Shown here in pieces: positions 39,364-48,980 of a stretch of DNA of 64,000 nt. The notes below the pieces were generated by a model, which worked only from the letters and a program-made list of their open reading frames with translations, was not told the origin of the DNA and ran no database searches. The position numbers and the translations under genes are program-made. The stretch spans positions 2,728,001 through 2,792,000 of the forward strand of contig NZ_BTPM01000001.1 of NCBI RefSeq assembly GCF_036245475.1, in the 5' to 3' direction. The stretch's first letter is position 1. The number at the start of each line of letters is the position of its first letter. The DNA comes from Vibrio sp. 10N (lineage in GTDB: Bacteria > Pseudomonadota > Gammaproteobacteria > Enterobacterales > Vibrionaceae).

Positions 39364-39377
39364 GCGCGCAGAGTATA
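39364..39377 (-). promoter_or_regulatory. Promoter of the EF-G gene with GC-rich discriminator
   Basis: On the minus strand TGATATACT (extended -10, TATACT at 39377-39372) is followed closely by GCGCGC (39369-39364). GC-rich discriminators are typical of stringently controlled translation genes. No good -35 is visible. Confidence 0.5.
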
Positions 39378-39419
39378 TCACAATCTGTAAAGACCGATAC
39401 CTCTGCGTGCATGTGTATT

Positions 39420-39482
39420 AAAAAAAAGTTATCCGAACCCGACTCGATAACATGCCACCTTGGGAGAAATGCTCTCTCAAGG
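39420..39482 (-). terminator. Terminator hairpins between radA and the EF-G gene
   Basis: Read leftwards there is first a 10-bp hairpin, 39473-39482 with 39458-39467. Then GTTATC/GATAAC arms (39446-39451 with 39428-39433) are followed by eight U (39427-39420). This should separate radA transcripts from the EF-G gene. The region 39483-39626 shows nothing else I recognise. Confidence 0.7.
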
Positions 39483-39626
39483 CTTATGTCATCAAGCTTC
39501 AACGGATTTGGGTGTTGTTACCAGATCGCAGTTAATTTTAGCTGCTCTTGGTGATTTTTCGATGTCATTTCGCAAAATCATACTTTTGTTGGCGGTATTC
39601 TACCTGAATTCAGGCAAAAACCACCA

Positions 39627-41006
39627 TTAAAGTTCATCAAATGCTGAAATCGCTTCTGAAAGCTTCTTCACGCCATGGATCTGCATGCCTTCAATGCCGC
39701 CTTTTGGCATGTTCGCCGCCGGCACAATCGCTTTTTTAAAGCCGTGCTTAAACGCCTCCATCAAACGCTCTTGGCCACTCGGTACCGGACGAATTTCGCC
39801 CGCTAGTCCCACTTCACCAAATACCACCACATCTTTTGGCAATGGACGGTCACGGAAACTCGACAGCAGTGCCATAACCAAAGCAAGGTCGGCGCTGGTT
39901 TCTGTCACCTTCACGCCGCCCACCACATTGACGAACACATCTTGATCCGCCATTTGTAGTCCGCCGTGCTTGTGCAGTACCGCCAGTAACAATGACAAAC
40001 GGTTTTGCTCAAGACCAACAGCCACTCGGCGTGGGTTCGCTAATTGGCTGTAATCCACCAGCGCTTGGATCTCTACCAGCAGCGGACGAGTCCCCTCCCA
40101 AACCACCATCACCGAGCTTCCTGAGGTTTCTTCTTCACCACGAGATAGGAAGATGGCCGACGGGTTGCTAACTTCTTTCAAGCCCTGCCCCGTCATAGCG
40201 AATACACCTAATTCGTTGACGGCTCCGAAACGGTTCTTATGACTGCGAAGCGTTCTAAAGCGGCTATCGGTGCCACCATCAAGGAGCACAGAGCAGTCAA
40301 TAATGTGCTCGAGCACTTTAGGGCCCGCTAGCGTGCCATCTTTGGTTACGTGACCAACAATAAAAATCGCCACATTGTTTTGTTTCGCATAGCGCGTTAA
40401 TGCTGTCGCCGATTCGCGAACTTGAGCCACACTGCCTGGAGAAGATTGAACATCGGCCACATGCATAACCTGAATAGAGTCGATGACCATCAGCTTTGGC
40501 TGTTCTTTTTCAGCGATTTGGCAAATACGATCGACATTGGTTTCAGAGAGCATTTTTAGATGCTCTTTGGGCAAACCTAAACGAGAAGCGCGCATCGCAA
40601 CCTGTTGAAGCGATTCCTCACCCGTGACATACAGCGTTGGCATTTGCGAAGACAACCAACACATCGCTTGCAAGAGCAGCGTCGACTTACCGGCACCTGG
40701 GTTGCCGCCAATTAGAATCGCCGCACCCGGTACAACGCCGCCACCTAACACCCTGTCTAGCTCTTTGAAGCCACTGGTAAAACGTGGCACCTCTTGCAGG
40801 TCAATCTCAGACAGGGTTTGAATCGTTGATTCGTTTGCGCCACCAGCATAGCCCGTTAGTCGCTCGTTGCGCGCGACTTGAGGCGATGCCGCTAATCGCA
40901 CCTCACTGATCGTATTCCAACTGCCACAAGCATTGCACTGCCCTTGCCAGCGTGGAAAGTCCGCGCCACAATCGTTACATACATAAGCTCTTTTCGCTTT
41001 TGCCAT
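39627..41006 (-). CDS. radA: DNA repair protein RadA
   Basis: RadA is a RecA-like helicase that speeds branch migration in recombinational repair. The 459-residue product has the N-terminal zinc finger C10-x2-C13...C24-x2-C27, the Walker A loop GGNPGAGKST, the RadA-specific KNRFG motif, and a C-terminal Lon-protease-like domain (about 290-459) with VNVVGGVKVTETSADLALV. It is divergent from the PilZ gene and upstream of the EF-G gene. Confidence 0.97.
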   Translation of the reverse strand: MAKAKRAYVCNDCGADFPRWQGQCNACGSWNTISEVRLAASPQVARNERLTGYAGGANESTIQTLSEIDLQEVPRFTSGFKELDRVLGGGVVPGAAILIGGNPGAGKSTLLLQAMCWLSSQMPTLYVTGEESLQQVAMRASRLGLPKEHLKMLSETNVDRICQIAEKEQPKLMVIDSIQVMHVADVQSSPGSVAQVRESATALTRYAKQNNVAIFIVGHVTKDGTLAGPKVLEHIIDCSVLLDGGTDSRFRTLRSHKNRFGAVNELGVFAMTGQGLKEVSNPSAIFLSRGEEETSGSSVMVVWEGTRPLLVEIQALVDYSQLANPRRVAVGLEQNRLSLLLAVLHKHGGLQMADQDVFVNVVGGVKVTETSADLALVMALLSSFRDRPLPKDVVVFGEVGLAGEIRPVPSGQERLMEAFKHGFKKAIVPAANMPKGGIEGMQIHGVKKLSEAISAFDEL

Positions 41007-41101
41007 ATTTTGAACTAACCTACTTACTCTGGTGCTTAACCTGCACTGGGTTGCATTAATTATTGATTAATCTATTAGTTTTGAGCATTAAAACGCTCAA
41101 A

Positions 41102-41124
41102 GTATTGTCAAGTTATGACAATAC
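41102..41124. promoter_or_regulatory. Perfect inverted repeat between radA and plzC
   Basis: GTATTGTCA and TGACAATAC (9 bp each) flank AGTTA. On the minus strand the arm contains TTGACA, a perfect -35 box that would serve radA. The repeat may therefore be an operator overlapping the radA promoter. A further stem (TTTGAGC/GCTCAAA) lies at about 41080-41101. Confidence 0.5.
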
Positions 41125-41261
41125 ACAAAGAATAACGTGCAAGAATACCTTATCTTTCTTGTACATACCGTTAAGGTTTTCGGCATGGTCGCCGATATAA
41201 GGCATTACGCTGTACTTATTTTGATGACATCCATCATCACAGGGACACTTTAACAAAACTC

Positions 41262-43607
41262 ATGCAGCAAACAGAAATACTTTCCATCGCAGAGCGCTTG
41301 ATTACAGCCTATCATGCTGAAGACTTTGATCGGGTGCTAAATCAAGTCACTGAAGGTGAATCTCCTTCTACCAAATTATTGGTAAAAATGGAGCTCAATC
41401 GTCTTATGGCGCCTTGCCACAAGCGCATTGACCTGCGTGGACGCGTCTCCGCGAACTGTCACGAATATCAATTGGACGGACTGTCTCATTGGCTCGATGA
41501 CCGAGCCTTCGACTCTTATCATCGCCTGACTCGTAAATACGGTGGCTATACCGAAGGGGTTTGGGAACTCTTAGTCGATAAGAAAACCCTCAGTAACCTA
41601 GGGGATGAGCAACGCAACGCCCATCGCGGTGATCTCACCGATCCACAAAGCCCATATGCTGCCAGCCCAATCAACTTGGGATACGATCTAAAACGTAAAG
41701 AGTGCCGGTTAAAAGTCGAATCACAGGTCTCAATCACTCTTGAAAATGGCGAGAGCATCATTGGCCTCAGTGTCGATTTATCTAGCTCTGGTGCCAAATT
41801 CAAAGTCCCCGGAACCTTTGACTATGACCTAGGCCAAATCATCAGCGTTAGCTTTGATGAACTGGCTGAAACGAGCCAGCTTAAAGAGATCACTAAACCC
41901 ATTGAATATCGCGTGCTTGGTGTCGATGGCGTACATGGCATCTCGCCAGTGAAGTATTTGCGAACACTGCGGCTGACTCGCACCAACGCCGTCGAGTTGG
42001 TAGTCAACAAGATGCTCAATACCGAGTCAAAGAAAGTGCGCCATGACAATCAAGACCGTATAACTCGGGCGCGCACTCGTGGTTTTGAACACACCTATCT
42101 GAAACACGCCTGTAATCTCCCCCTATTTTTCAGCGGTAATGACCTAAAAGTCGCTCTGCTTACCGAAAACAACCAAGACATTTGGCGCTACTGGAACGAT
42201 GAGCGCAACCAACAGTCACTGGCATCGCTATTTTCCAGCGAACGCATGGAGCTGCTGGTTAAAGCCGGCATAAAAGGCTGTAGTAACGTTCTCTATACGT
42301 TTACCCATGACCATAACGGCATGAAACTGTTTTACTCGATGATGATGCCAGAGGCGGATCGTCAAGAGCGCCAACTGTTCTGGCATGTCGGTGGGCGTCG
42401 CGCTAGTTGGCGCGCATTCCGCTTGTCGGTATTTGAGCTATCGACCGATGACATGCTAACAATTTCAAAACACTACAGTGAATTGGTGGGACACGATGAA
42501 AAGCTCACCCACTTCGGCATTTTGCAGGAAATCAGCGACGAGAGTTCTGCCAGTGACTATCTGTTTACCGAGAAGCCGCGTTTACCGGCCAGTACGCTCA
42601 ACCGATTCAGACACCCAAGAAACATCAAATCCCAACCTCGCGGATTGTATTTTGATGCCAAGTCACGACGCAAGGAACCTAGGTATCAATTTAACTCACC
42701 GTTAGTTGCTACAACCTCGGAAGGCAAAGCTCTCTCCGGTAACACGGTGGACTTATCCAAACATGGGGCAAGTATCAGGCTTAATGAACCACTCAGCATG
42801 GCTTCAGGGTCTCTCATTTCCGTCGACTACCTAGAGCTGAAGCGATACAACCAACGTATTCCGCTTAATCAGGTACCGTATGAAATTGTTCGCCTATCGG
42901 CGGATAGAAGGACGGTACACCTTAAAATTGTCGAATCCGGTAAGACGGTTAAAACTATTGCGTTTTTCCGCGGCATTATTGAAAGCAATCAAGATAAGCT
43001 GGTTGCGCAGCAAGAGATCTTACCAAGTAGCTCATTACTAGAAGCACTGCACAATGTTCTACTCGGAAAAATGGTTTCAACCCCGGTTTATGTGGATAAA
43101 CGTGGCACCTCAGTCAAATGCCGCTCTGTTGGCGTTAATTTCCCGCTTGCCGGTTACTTACAATTTTTCGAACGCATCGGGCACGATCAAAAGCTGGCCT
43201 TAGAGCCTATTTTTAAAGGCCGCAGTAATTCACTTTTGGCAGAGCCACTGAAACGTAAGCCAGGTGCTAAACCCGTCGCCTTTGAGCTCTACATTGGGGT
43301 ACTGAAACTGGGTGACAGGATCCAGTCTATTCACACCAAAGTGCGCGATGAGTTTGAATCAACCCAGCAACGCATCAAGTTCATTAAAGATGCGCTGAAT
43401 ATGGGGGAATTGTATATTCTGCGGGTTACCTCAGGTCCAGTCTATGACGCGTTAACCATGCTAATGAAAAAGGACATCAATGAACTACTATCATTGAGCC
43501 TCAGCCATGCCCGAAACCTTGAGAATGAAATGACCGCCATTATTGGTTATTGCGAGCTCGTCGATATCACTGAAGAAGTCCTGATCCGTTTAGAAATGAA
43601 CACCTAA
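41262..43607 (+). CDS. plzC: PilZ-domain protein, PlzC-like
   Basis: The 781-residue cytoplasmic protein has two PilZ-like regions. The C-terminal one (about 466-570) has the c-di-GMP-binding pattern RRKEPRYQF...NTVDLSKHGASI. The first (about 144-260) has KRKECRLKVESQ...SVDLSSSGAKF. The other parts are not recognisable domains. In V. cholerae the PilZ gene next to radA is plzC (VC2344), required for normal motility and virulence; the identity here is by position and architecture. It is divergent from radA and ends at a terminator. Confidence 0.85.
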   Translation: MQQTEILSIAERLITAYHAEDFDRVLNQVTEGESPSTKLLVKMELNRLMAPCHKRIDLRGRVSANCHEYQLDGLSHWLDDRAFDSYHRLTRKYGGYTEGVWELLVDKKTLSNLGDEQRNAHRGDLTDPQSPYAASPINLGYDLKRKECRLKVESQVSITLENGESIIGLSVDLSSSGAKFKVPGTFDYDLGQIISVSFDELAETSQLKEITKPIEYRVLGVDGVHGISPVKYLRTLRLTRTNAVELVVNKMLNTESKKVRHDNQDRITRARTRGFEHTYLKHACNLPLFFSGNDLKVALLTENNQDIWRYWNDERNQQSLASLFSSERMELLVKAGIKGCSNVLYTFTHDHNGMKLFYSMMMPEADRQERQLFWHVGGRRASWRAFRLSVFELSTDDMLTISKHYSELVGHDEKLTHFGILQEISDESSASDYLFTEKPRLPASTLNRFRHPRNIKSQPRGLYFDAKSRRKEPRYQFNSPLVATTSEGKALSGNTVDLSKHGASIRLNEPLSMASGSLISVDYLELKRYNQRIPLNQVPYEIVRLSADRRTVHLKIVESGKTVKTIAFFRGIIESNQDKLVAQQEILPSSSLLEALHNVLLGKMVSTPVYVDKRGTSVKCRSVGVNFPLAGYLQFFERIGHDQKLALEPIFKGRSNSLLAEPLKRKPGAKPVAFELYIGVLKLGDRIQSIHTKVRDEFESTQQRIKFIKDALNMGELYILRVTSGPVYDALTMLMKKDINELLSLSLSHARNLENEMTAIIGYCELVDITEEVLIRLEMNT

Positions 43608-43620
43608 TTGATAGGGATAA

Positions 43621-43650
43621 AAAACGGCCCGTACTACGGGCCGTTTTTGT
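43621..43650. terminator. Terminator of plzC
   Basis: AAAACGGCCCGT and ACGGGCCGTTTT around ACT, then TTGTT. The A tract on the other side suggests it may also act on serB. Confidence 0.85.
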
Positions 43651-43701
43651 TGCTGCAATGATGAGCGCATCAATTAGATCGCATTCGCCAACCGGCAAAA
43701 T

Positions 43702-44670
43702 TTACCAACCGATTTTTTTCTGTCTTGCCAGTAGCCCCGACAGGATACACACAATGCCGCCTAAGCCAGCATGCTTGATTGCCACCTGCGCCTGAGCTTC
43801 CACTTTTGGCTTGGCGTGGTAAGCAATACCCAGTCCTGCCACTCCCATCATCACCAAATCATTGGCACCATCCCCTACAGCGATGGTGTTATGCGGCTCC
43901 ACTTCGTATTCCTCAGCCAGCTCCAGTAAGATATCCGCTTTGGTTTGTGCCGACACTACCTCGCCAACGACCTCACCGAGCAGCTTACCGTCTTTGATGG
44001 CCAGTGTATTGGACTGAGCAAAATCTAACTCCAACATCTGTTTAAGATGGTCAGAGAAATAGGTAAAACCACCTGAGGCGATCGCCGTCTTCCAGCCAAA
44101 ACTTTGCAAGGTTTTGATCATTTCCTGCAGTTCTGGCATCAGTGGTAGCGTCTCACGCACCTCGGATAAAATGGCTTCATCCGCCCCTTTAAGTGCAGCG
44201 ACACGTTGACGCAAGCTTTGCTCAAAATCCAGCTCGCCTTGCATCGCACGTTCCGTCACTTCAGAAACTTGCTCACCGACACCAGCAAGCTTAGCGATCT
44301 CATCAATGCACTCAATTTGAATAGCGGTAGAATCCATGTCCAACACAATCACGCCAGGTTTATTCAAATCGGGAACATCGCATAAGCGGGCATAATCGAT
44401 ATTGAGTTCATCCAATAGGCTGGCATGTTCGGCGGTTAAATTGCCCTCCATCAAGGCAACCTCATACTGACCAACTTGCCAGATATCTAAAATACGTGTG
44501 GTTTCTCCGACGTAAAAGTCCAGATCGTTGAATGCGTCTGTCGAAAGATACGGCGCGTACACAATCCATGTCGCTGCCCGTCTTTCTAGCGAATGCGCAA
44601 GAAGTGTCTCTGGGAATCGTTGTTTCAGTGGAATACGCTTGCTGATTGCAAGCGGCTTAATAGCATCCAT
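43702..44670 (-). CDS. serB: Phosphoserine phosphatase SerB
   Basis: SerB does the last step of serine synthesis, dephosphorylating phosphoserine. The 322-residue HAD-family enzyme has the nucleophile motif VLDMDST (about 111-117), the serine motif ASGGFTYFSDHLKQ, and the acidic motif AVGDGANDLVMM. The ACT-like N-terminal region found in E. coli SerB is present. The ATG at 44670 follows AAGGAAGGA; a longer frame with ten more codons is less likely. It is divergent from ytjB, as in E. coli. Confidence 0.96.
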   Translation of the reverse strand: MDAIKPLAISKRIPLKQRFPETLLAHSLERRAATWIVYAPYLSTDAFNDLDFYVGETTRILDIWQVGQYEVALMEGNLTAEHASLLDELNIDYARLCDVPDLNKPGVIVLDMDSTAIQIECIDEIAKLAGVGEQVSEVTERAMQGELDFEQSLRQRVAALKGADEAILSEVRETLPLMPELQEMIKTLQSFGWKTAIASGGFTYFSDHLKQMLELDFAQSNTLAIKDGKLLGEVVGEVVSAQTKADILLELAEEYEVEPHNTIAVGDGANDLVMMGVAGLGIAYHAKPKVEAQAQVAIKHAGLGGIVCILSGLLARQKKIGW

Positions 44671-44778
44671 GGCTAATCCTTCCTTATAATGTGCTCCCAA
44701 AACGTTACCCTATTGCAATTTGGTTGTGCAAGTATCAATATGAACCAATTAGTCATTTCTTAGTACTTTTGCACTTTT

Positions 44779-45381
44779 ATGGACGGTTCACTGTTTTCGT
44801 TTAGGAACTTTTTACGCTTAGTCGCGCTTTGCTTGATTGGCGCTATGGTGTTTTTTATCACCACCAATAGCGTGCTGATCAGTAAAGGTAACGAACGTAT
44901 CCAAGCTAACCAGCTCGAAGTTCTCTCCAAGGTTCTGATTTCTCAAGCCTCGCAATCGGCCAGGCAAATGCTTATCGACCAAGATCAAGAGCGCCTCGGT
45001 GCATTGACCAATCAGTTGGCCAACGAACGTTTGGTTCTAGATGCCACTGTCTATGATTCGGAAGGGGTGAAGGTTGCTGCCAGTGATAAGGCAAAAACCG
45101 TGCGTGAAGTATTGGGCCTAGATACGCCGCTATCGACAGCTCGCATTGGCCGTCAGCAATTGGTTGAGCCGATCATCAATGACAACACCATTATCGGCTT
45201 TGTACGCATCACCTTTGAAACTGGCAAAGTGACCGCAATCTCCGATCATCACTACCGCAAGAGTGATCGCTTTATGTATATGATGATCTTAATGAGTTTC
45301 TTGTGTGGACTACTGCTGATGGTACTGCTTCGCAAACAACCAAAGAACAAAGGCGAAAACCTACTGCTTAAGCAGCCCTAG
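44779..45381 (+). CDS. ytjB: YtjB-family membrane protein
   Basis: The 200-residue protein has an N-terminal membrane helix (FLRLVALCLIGAMVFFITTNSV), an extracytoplasmic domain of about 130 residues, and a second helix (MYMMILMSFLCGLLLMVLL). It matches YtjB (Smp/AhpA), whose gene is divergent from serB in E. coli. No biochemical function is established. The start at 44779 lies 108 bases from that of serB. Confidence 0.88.
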   Translation: MDGSLFSFRNFLRLVALCLIGAMVFFITTNSVLISKGNERIQANQLEVLSKVLISQASQSARQMLIDQDQERLGALTNQLANERLVLDATVYDSEGVKVAASDKAKTVREVLGLDTPLSTARIGRQQLVEPIINDNTIIGFVRITFETGKVTAISDHHYRKSDRFMYMMILMSFLCGLLLMVLLRKQPKNKGENLLLKQP

Positions 45382-45402
45382 CTAACCCAACAGCCAAAAC
45401 GA

Positions 45403-45431
45403 AAAAAGCCTCGCAATCGCGAGGCTTTGTC
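45403..45431. terminator. Bidirectional terminator ytjB/deoD
   Basis: AAAGCCTCGC (45405-45414), AATC, GCGAGGCTTT (45419-45428). The A run on the left serves minus-strand deoD transcripts. Confidence 0.85.
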
Positions 45432-45450
45432 TATTTACAAGGAACACGAA

Positions 45451-46170
45451 TTACTCTGCGTCACCTAGAAGAACAGAATCTAGGGCAATTTCCATCATTT
45501 CGTTGAACGTGGTTGCACGCTCGTCTGATGTGGTTTGCTCACCCGTTTTAATGTGATCTGAAACCGTACAAATAGCCAGTGCTTTCGCGCCGTACTCTGC
45601 TGCGACACCGTAGATGCCTGCCGCTTCCATTTCCACACCAACGATGCCGTATTTGTCCATTACGTCAAACATCTCTGGATCTGGCGTGTAGAACAGTTCT
45701 GCTGAGAACAGGTTACCCACTTTTACGTCGATACCACGTGCTTTTGCTGCTTCTTCCGCGTTTTTCACCATTTTGTAGTCAGCGATTGCTGCAAAGTCAT
45801 GGTTCTTGAAGCGAATACGGTTCACTTTTGAATCGGTACATGCGCCCATACCGATAACAACGTCGCGTACTTTGATGTCTTCGTTTACCGCGCCACAGCT
45901 ACCCACACGAATGATCTTCTTCACACCAAAGTCTTTAATAAGTTCAGTCACATAGATTGAGCACGAAGGAATACCCATGCCGTGACCCATTACTGAGATA
46001 CGACGACCTTTGTAAGTGCCTGTGTAACCGTACATATTACGAACATCACACACTTGTACTGCGTCATCTAAGAAGGTATCCGCGATGTATTTTGCACGTA
46101 GTGGATCACCCGGCATCAATACTACGTCAGCAAAATCACCCATTTCCGCGTTAATGTGAGGAGTTGCCAT
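45451..46170 (-). CDS. deoD: Purine-nucleoside phosphorylase DeoD
   Basis: DeoD cleaves purine (deoxy)nucleosides with phosphate to base and (deoxy)ribose 1-phosphate. The 239-residue hexameric-type enzyme has [15 protein letters not shown], the signature [22 protein letters not shown], and [11 protein letters not shown] near the active site. It is the last gene of a deoC-deoA-deoB-deoD run and is preceded by AAAGGA. An 11-bp intercistronic hairpin separates it from deoB. Confidence 0.97.
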   Translation of the reverse strand: MATPHINAEMGDFADVVLMPGDPLRAKYIADTFLDDAVQVCDVRNMYGYTGTYKGRRISVMGHGMGIPSCSIYVTELIKDFGVKKIIRVGSCGAVNEDIKVRDVVIGMGACTDSKVNRIRFKNHDFAAIADYKMVKNAEEAAKARGIDVKVGNLFSAELFYTPDPEMFDVMDKYGIVGVEMEAAGIYGVAAEYGAKALAICTVSDHIKTGEQTTSDERATTFNEMMEIALDSVLLGDAE

Positions 46171-46220
46171 TGTTTTTTCCTTTATGTTGTTCGTGTAAAT
46201 TTTAGGATTGGAGCAAGATA

Positions 46221-46247
46221 CAGCTGAGCACCTAAGGTGCTCAGCTG
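46221..46247. other. Intercistronic hairpin between deoB and deoD
   Basis: CAGCTGAGCAC and GTGCTCAGCTG form a perfect stem around CTAAG. There is no T tract. It may stabilise mRNA or mark processing within the deo operon. Confidence 0.6.
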
Positions 46248-46254
46248 CTATTAA

Positions 46255-47475
46255 TTATAGGAAGTTCTTTCCGTAATCCATTGAGGATGTACCAAAGTAG
46301 CTTGCAAGGCTTTGACCAATATCAGCAAAGCTGTCACGAAGGCCCAAAGAACCTGCTGGTACTTTCTGACCGTAGACGATAACAGGAATATGCTCACGAG
46401 TATGGTCAGTGCCCTGCCATGTTGGATCGCAGCCGTGGTCAGCCGTCAAAATCAGTACGTCATCTTCTTGCATCAATTCAATCACTTCATGAATACGAGA
46501 GTCGAAGTACTCAAGCGCCGCAGCGTAGCCCGCTACATCACGGCGGTGACCGTATGCGGAGTCAAAGTCTACAAAGTTGGTGAATACGATGGTGTTATCA
46601 CCCGCTTTTTGGATTTGCTCTTTCGTCGCTTCGAAAAGCGCAGGAATACCGGTTGCTTTCACTTTCTGAGTGATACCGCAGTTAGCGTAGATATCGGCAA
46701 TCTTACCGATAGAGACCACTTCACCTTGCTTCTCTTCAACAAGCTTAGACAGCACAGTCGGCGCTGGCGGTTCAACTGACAGATCGCGACGGTTACCAGT
46801 ACGCTCAAATTGACCTTTACCCGCACCGATAAATGGACGCGCAATAACACGGCCAATGTTGTAATCCTCTAGCTCTTCACGTGCAATTTGGCAAAGCTCT
46901 AGTAAGCGCTCAAGACCAAAGGTCTCTTCATGACACGCAATTTGGAATACCGAGTCGGCAGAGGTATAGAAGATAGGTTGGCCCGTCTTCATGTGCTCTT
47001 CGCCAAGGTCATCCAGCACTTGTGTACCTGATGCATGGCAGTTACCTAGGAAGCCATCAAGGCCTGCACGCTCAAGAATGCGGTCAGTCAGCTCTTTCGG
47101 GAAGCTATTCTCTTTATCAGTGAAGTAGCCCCAATCAAACAGAACCGGAACACCGGCAATTTCCCAGTGACCTGATGGAGTATCTTTACCAGAAGATAGC
47201 TCAGCCGCGTGACCGTAGGCACCGATGACCTCAACGTCGTCGCGAAGACCAAGAGCAAGCTTACCTGTCGACTCTTTATGAGCCATCGCCAAACCTAGTT
47301 TAGAAAGATTTGGCAGCTTCAGTTCGCCGCTGCGCTGATCGTTGTCAGCCAGGCCTTTCGCACACTGCTCAGCAATGTGACCCATAGTGTCTGAGCCGAC
47401 ATCACCAAATTTGTCTGCATCCGCGGTAGCGCCAATGCCAAAAGAATCTAACACTAAAATAAATGCACGTTTCAT
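46255..47475 (-). CDS. deoB: Phosphopentomutase DeoB
   Basis: DeoB converts (deoxy)ribose 1-phosphate to the 5-phosphate. The 406-residue alkaline-phosphatase-superfamily enzyme has the metal-binding start [14 protein letters not shown], the SDTMGHI segment, the phosphothreonine-containing loop [12 protein letters not shown], and the C-terminal metal ligands [20 protein letters not shown]. The start follows GGAGAGAAG. It is 15 bases after deoA. Confidence 0.97.
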   Translation of the reverse strand: MKRAFILVLDSFGIGATADADKFGDVGSDTMGHIAEQCAKGLADNDQRSGELKLPNLSKLGLAMAHKESTGKLALGLRDDVEVIGAYGHAAELSSGKDTPSGHWEIAGVPVLFDWGYFTDKENSFPKELTDRILERAGLDGFLGNCHASGTQVLDDLGEEHMKTGQPIFYTSADSVFQIACHEETFGLERLLELCQIAREELEDYNIGRVIARPFIGAGKGQFERTGNRRDLSVEPPAPTVLSKLVEEKQGEVVSIGKIADIYANCGITQKVKATGIPALFEATKEQIQKAGDNTIVFTNFVDFDSAYGHRRDVAGYAAALEYFDSRIHEVIELMQEDDVLILTADHGCDPTWQGTDHTREHIPVIVYGQKVPAGSLGLRDSFADIGQSLASYFGTSSMDYGKNFL

Positions 47476-47490
47476 AACTTCTCTCCGTCC

Positions 47491-48825
47491 TTATGCCAAA
47501 TTTTCCGCTCGAATATGGCGGTACACACAAGGAGTTTCTGTATAAGGTTCGTCTGAGACAGTAATCGCCGCTTTCAGCGCATTTGCCGCCTCTTGCCACT
47601 GAGCTTCACTGCGAGCGTGAATCATCGCGAGTGGCTTGTCTTGGTTTGCCGTTTCACCAAGTCTAATAAACTGGTCGAAACCGACCGCATAATCGATAGC
47701 ATCGGTAGCGACACGGCGACCACCGCCCATACCGACTACTGCCATACCGATTGCGCGCGTATCCATAGCAGAAACGATGCCTTCAGCATCCGCAAACACC
47801 GGCTTAATGATTTCTGCTTTTTCCAAGTAGTTGTCGTAGTTTTCAACAAAATCAGCTGGGCCACCTAGGCCTTTGACCATTTTGCCAAAACACTCAGCCG
47901 CTTTGCCGTTATCGAGCACTTCGTTAAGCATCGATTCCGCTTGCTCTGTATCTTCTGCCAGCTTAGCCAGTACCAACATTTCACTGCACAGAGCCATGGT
48001 AACCGCATACAAACGTGGATTACGGTATTCACCAGTTAGGAACTGTACCGCTTCACGCACTTCAACAGCATTACCCGCTGACGATGCCAGCACCTGGTTC
48101 ATATCGGTCAAAATAGCCGTCGTCTTAGTGCCTGCGCCGTTAGCAACTGCAACAATAGAGTTTGCTAGCTCTTCCGATGCTTCATAAGTTGGCATGAAAG
48201 CGCCTGAACCCACTTTGACATCCATCACCAGAGACTCTAAGCCTGCGGCAAGCTTCTTCGACAAGATAGACGCCGTGATAAGTGAAATGTTATCCACTGT
48301 CGCCGTAATATCGCGAGTCGCGTAAACGCGCTTGTCCGCTGGTGCTAAATCGCCAGTCTGGCCAATGATGGCAACGCCTGCGTCTTTGGTCACTTCTCCA
48401 AACACTTCGTTGGTTGGCGTAATGTCATAACCTGGGATAGATTCTAGCTTATCCAGTGTGCCACCTGTATGGCCAAGACCACGACCAGAAATCATAGGTA
48501 CAAAACCACCACAAGCGGCAATCATAGGACCAAGCATTAGCGACGTCACATCACCAACACCACCGGTTGAATGCTTATCGACAATCGGACCGCCAAAGTT
48601 CATATGGCTCCAGTCGATAACCATGCCAGAGTCACGCATGGCACAAGTCAGTGCAATACGCTCTGGCATGGTCATTTCATTGAAGAAGATGGTCATCGCA
48701 AATGCGGCAATTTGACCTTCCGATACCGTATCGTTAGCGACACCTTGAATGAAAAAGTTGATCTCTTCCGCGCTGAGTTCATGACCGTCGCGTTTTTTAC
48801 GAATAATTTCTTGAGGTAAATACAT
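47491..48825 (-). CDS. deoA: Thymidine phosphorylase DeoA
   Basis: DeoA cleaves thymidine and deoxyuridine with phosphate. The 444-residue enzyme starts [18 protein letters not shown] and has the phosphate loop KHSTGGVGD, the signature [16 protein letters not shown], and the [11 protein letters not shown] segment. The ATG at 48825 has a perfect GGAGG five bases upstream; the longer in-frame extension crosses a repeat hairpin and is rejected. It is 155 bases after deoC, a gap that holds the repeat at 48903-48946. Confidence 0.97.
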   Translation of the reverse strand: MYLPQEIIRKKRDGHELSAEEINFFIQGVANDTVSEGQIAAFAMTIFFNEMTMPERIALTCAMRDSGMVIDWSHMNFGGPIVDKHSTGGVGDVTSLMLGPMIAACGGFVPMISGRGLGHTGGTLDKLESIPGYDITPTNEVFGEVTKDAGVAIIGQTGDLAPADKRVYATRDITATVDNISLITASILSKKLAAGLESLVMDVKVGSGAFMPTYEASEELANSIVAVANGAGTKTTAILTDMNQVLASSAGNAVEVREAVQFLTGEYRNPRLYAVTMALCSEMLVLAKLAEDTEQAESMLNEVLDNGKAAECFGKMVKGLGGPADFVENYDNYLEKAEIIKPVFADAEGIVSAMDTRAIGMAVVGMGGGRRVATDAIDYAVGFDQFIRLGETANQDKPLAMIHARSEAQWQEAANALKAAITVSDEPYTETPCVYRHIRAENLA

Positions 48826-48902
48826 TAGTGCCTCCACAGCGAAGTGCTGAAGTACAAAATAAGTGTAGGGTAGAAGTTGCGGGGGTGTTGGGCTGGGCGC
48901 GG

Positions 48903-48946
48903 CTTCCTCCCGTAAGCCTTCCTCTACAAAGAGGAAGGCTAGGAAG
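48903..48946. repeat. Dispersed hairpin element, copy 2
   Basis: Inner stem AGCCTTCCTC (48915-48924) and GAGGAAGGCT (48931-48940) enclose TACAAA. The outer arms are CTTCCT (48903-48908) and AGGAAG (48941-48946). It resembles the element at 17506-17540 in inverse orientation. It sits between deoC and deoA and may modulate read-through. I recall similar TACAAAG-loop elements being common in Vibrio genomes. Confidence 0.5.
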
Positions 48947-48980
48947 ATCAATCCACGAAACCTAAATCCCGCAAAGTAAC

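Noticed and set aside
39335..39502. 56-codon extension of the EF-G gene
   Set aside because: It crosses the gene's own promoter and an intrinsic terminator, and the downstream ATG gives the standard EF-G N-terminus.
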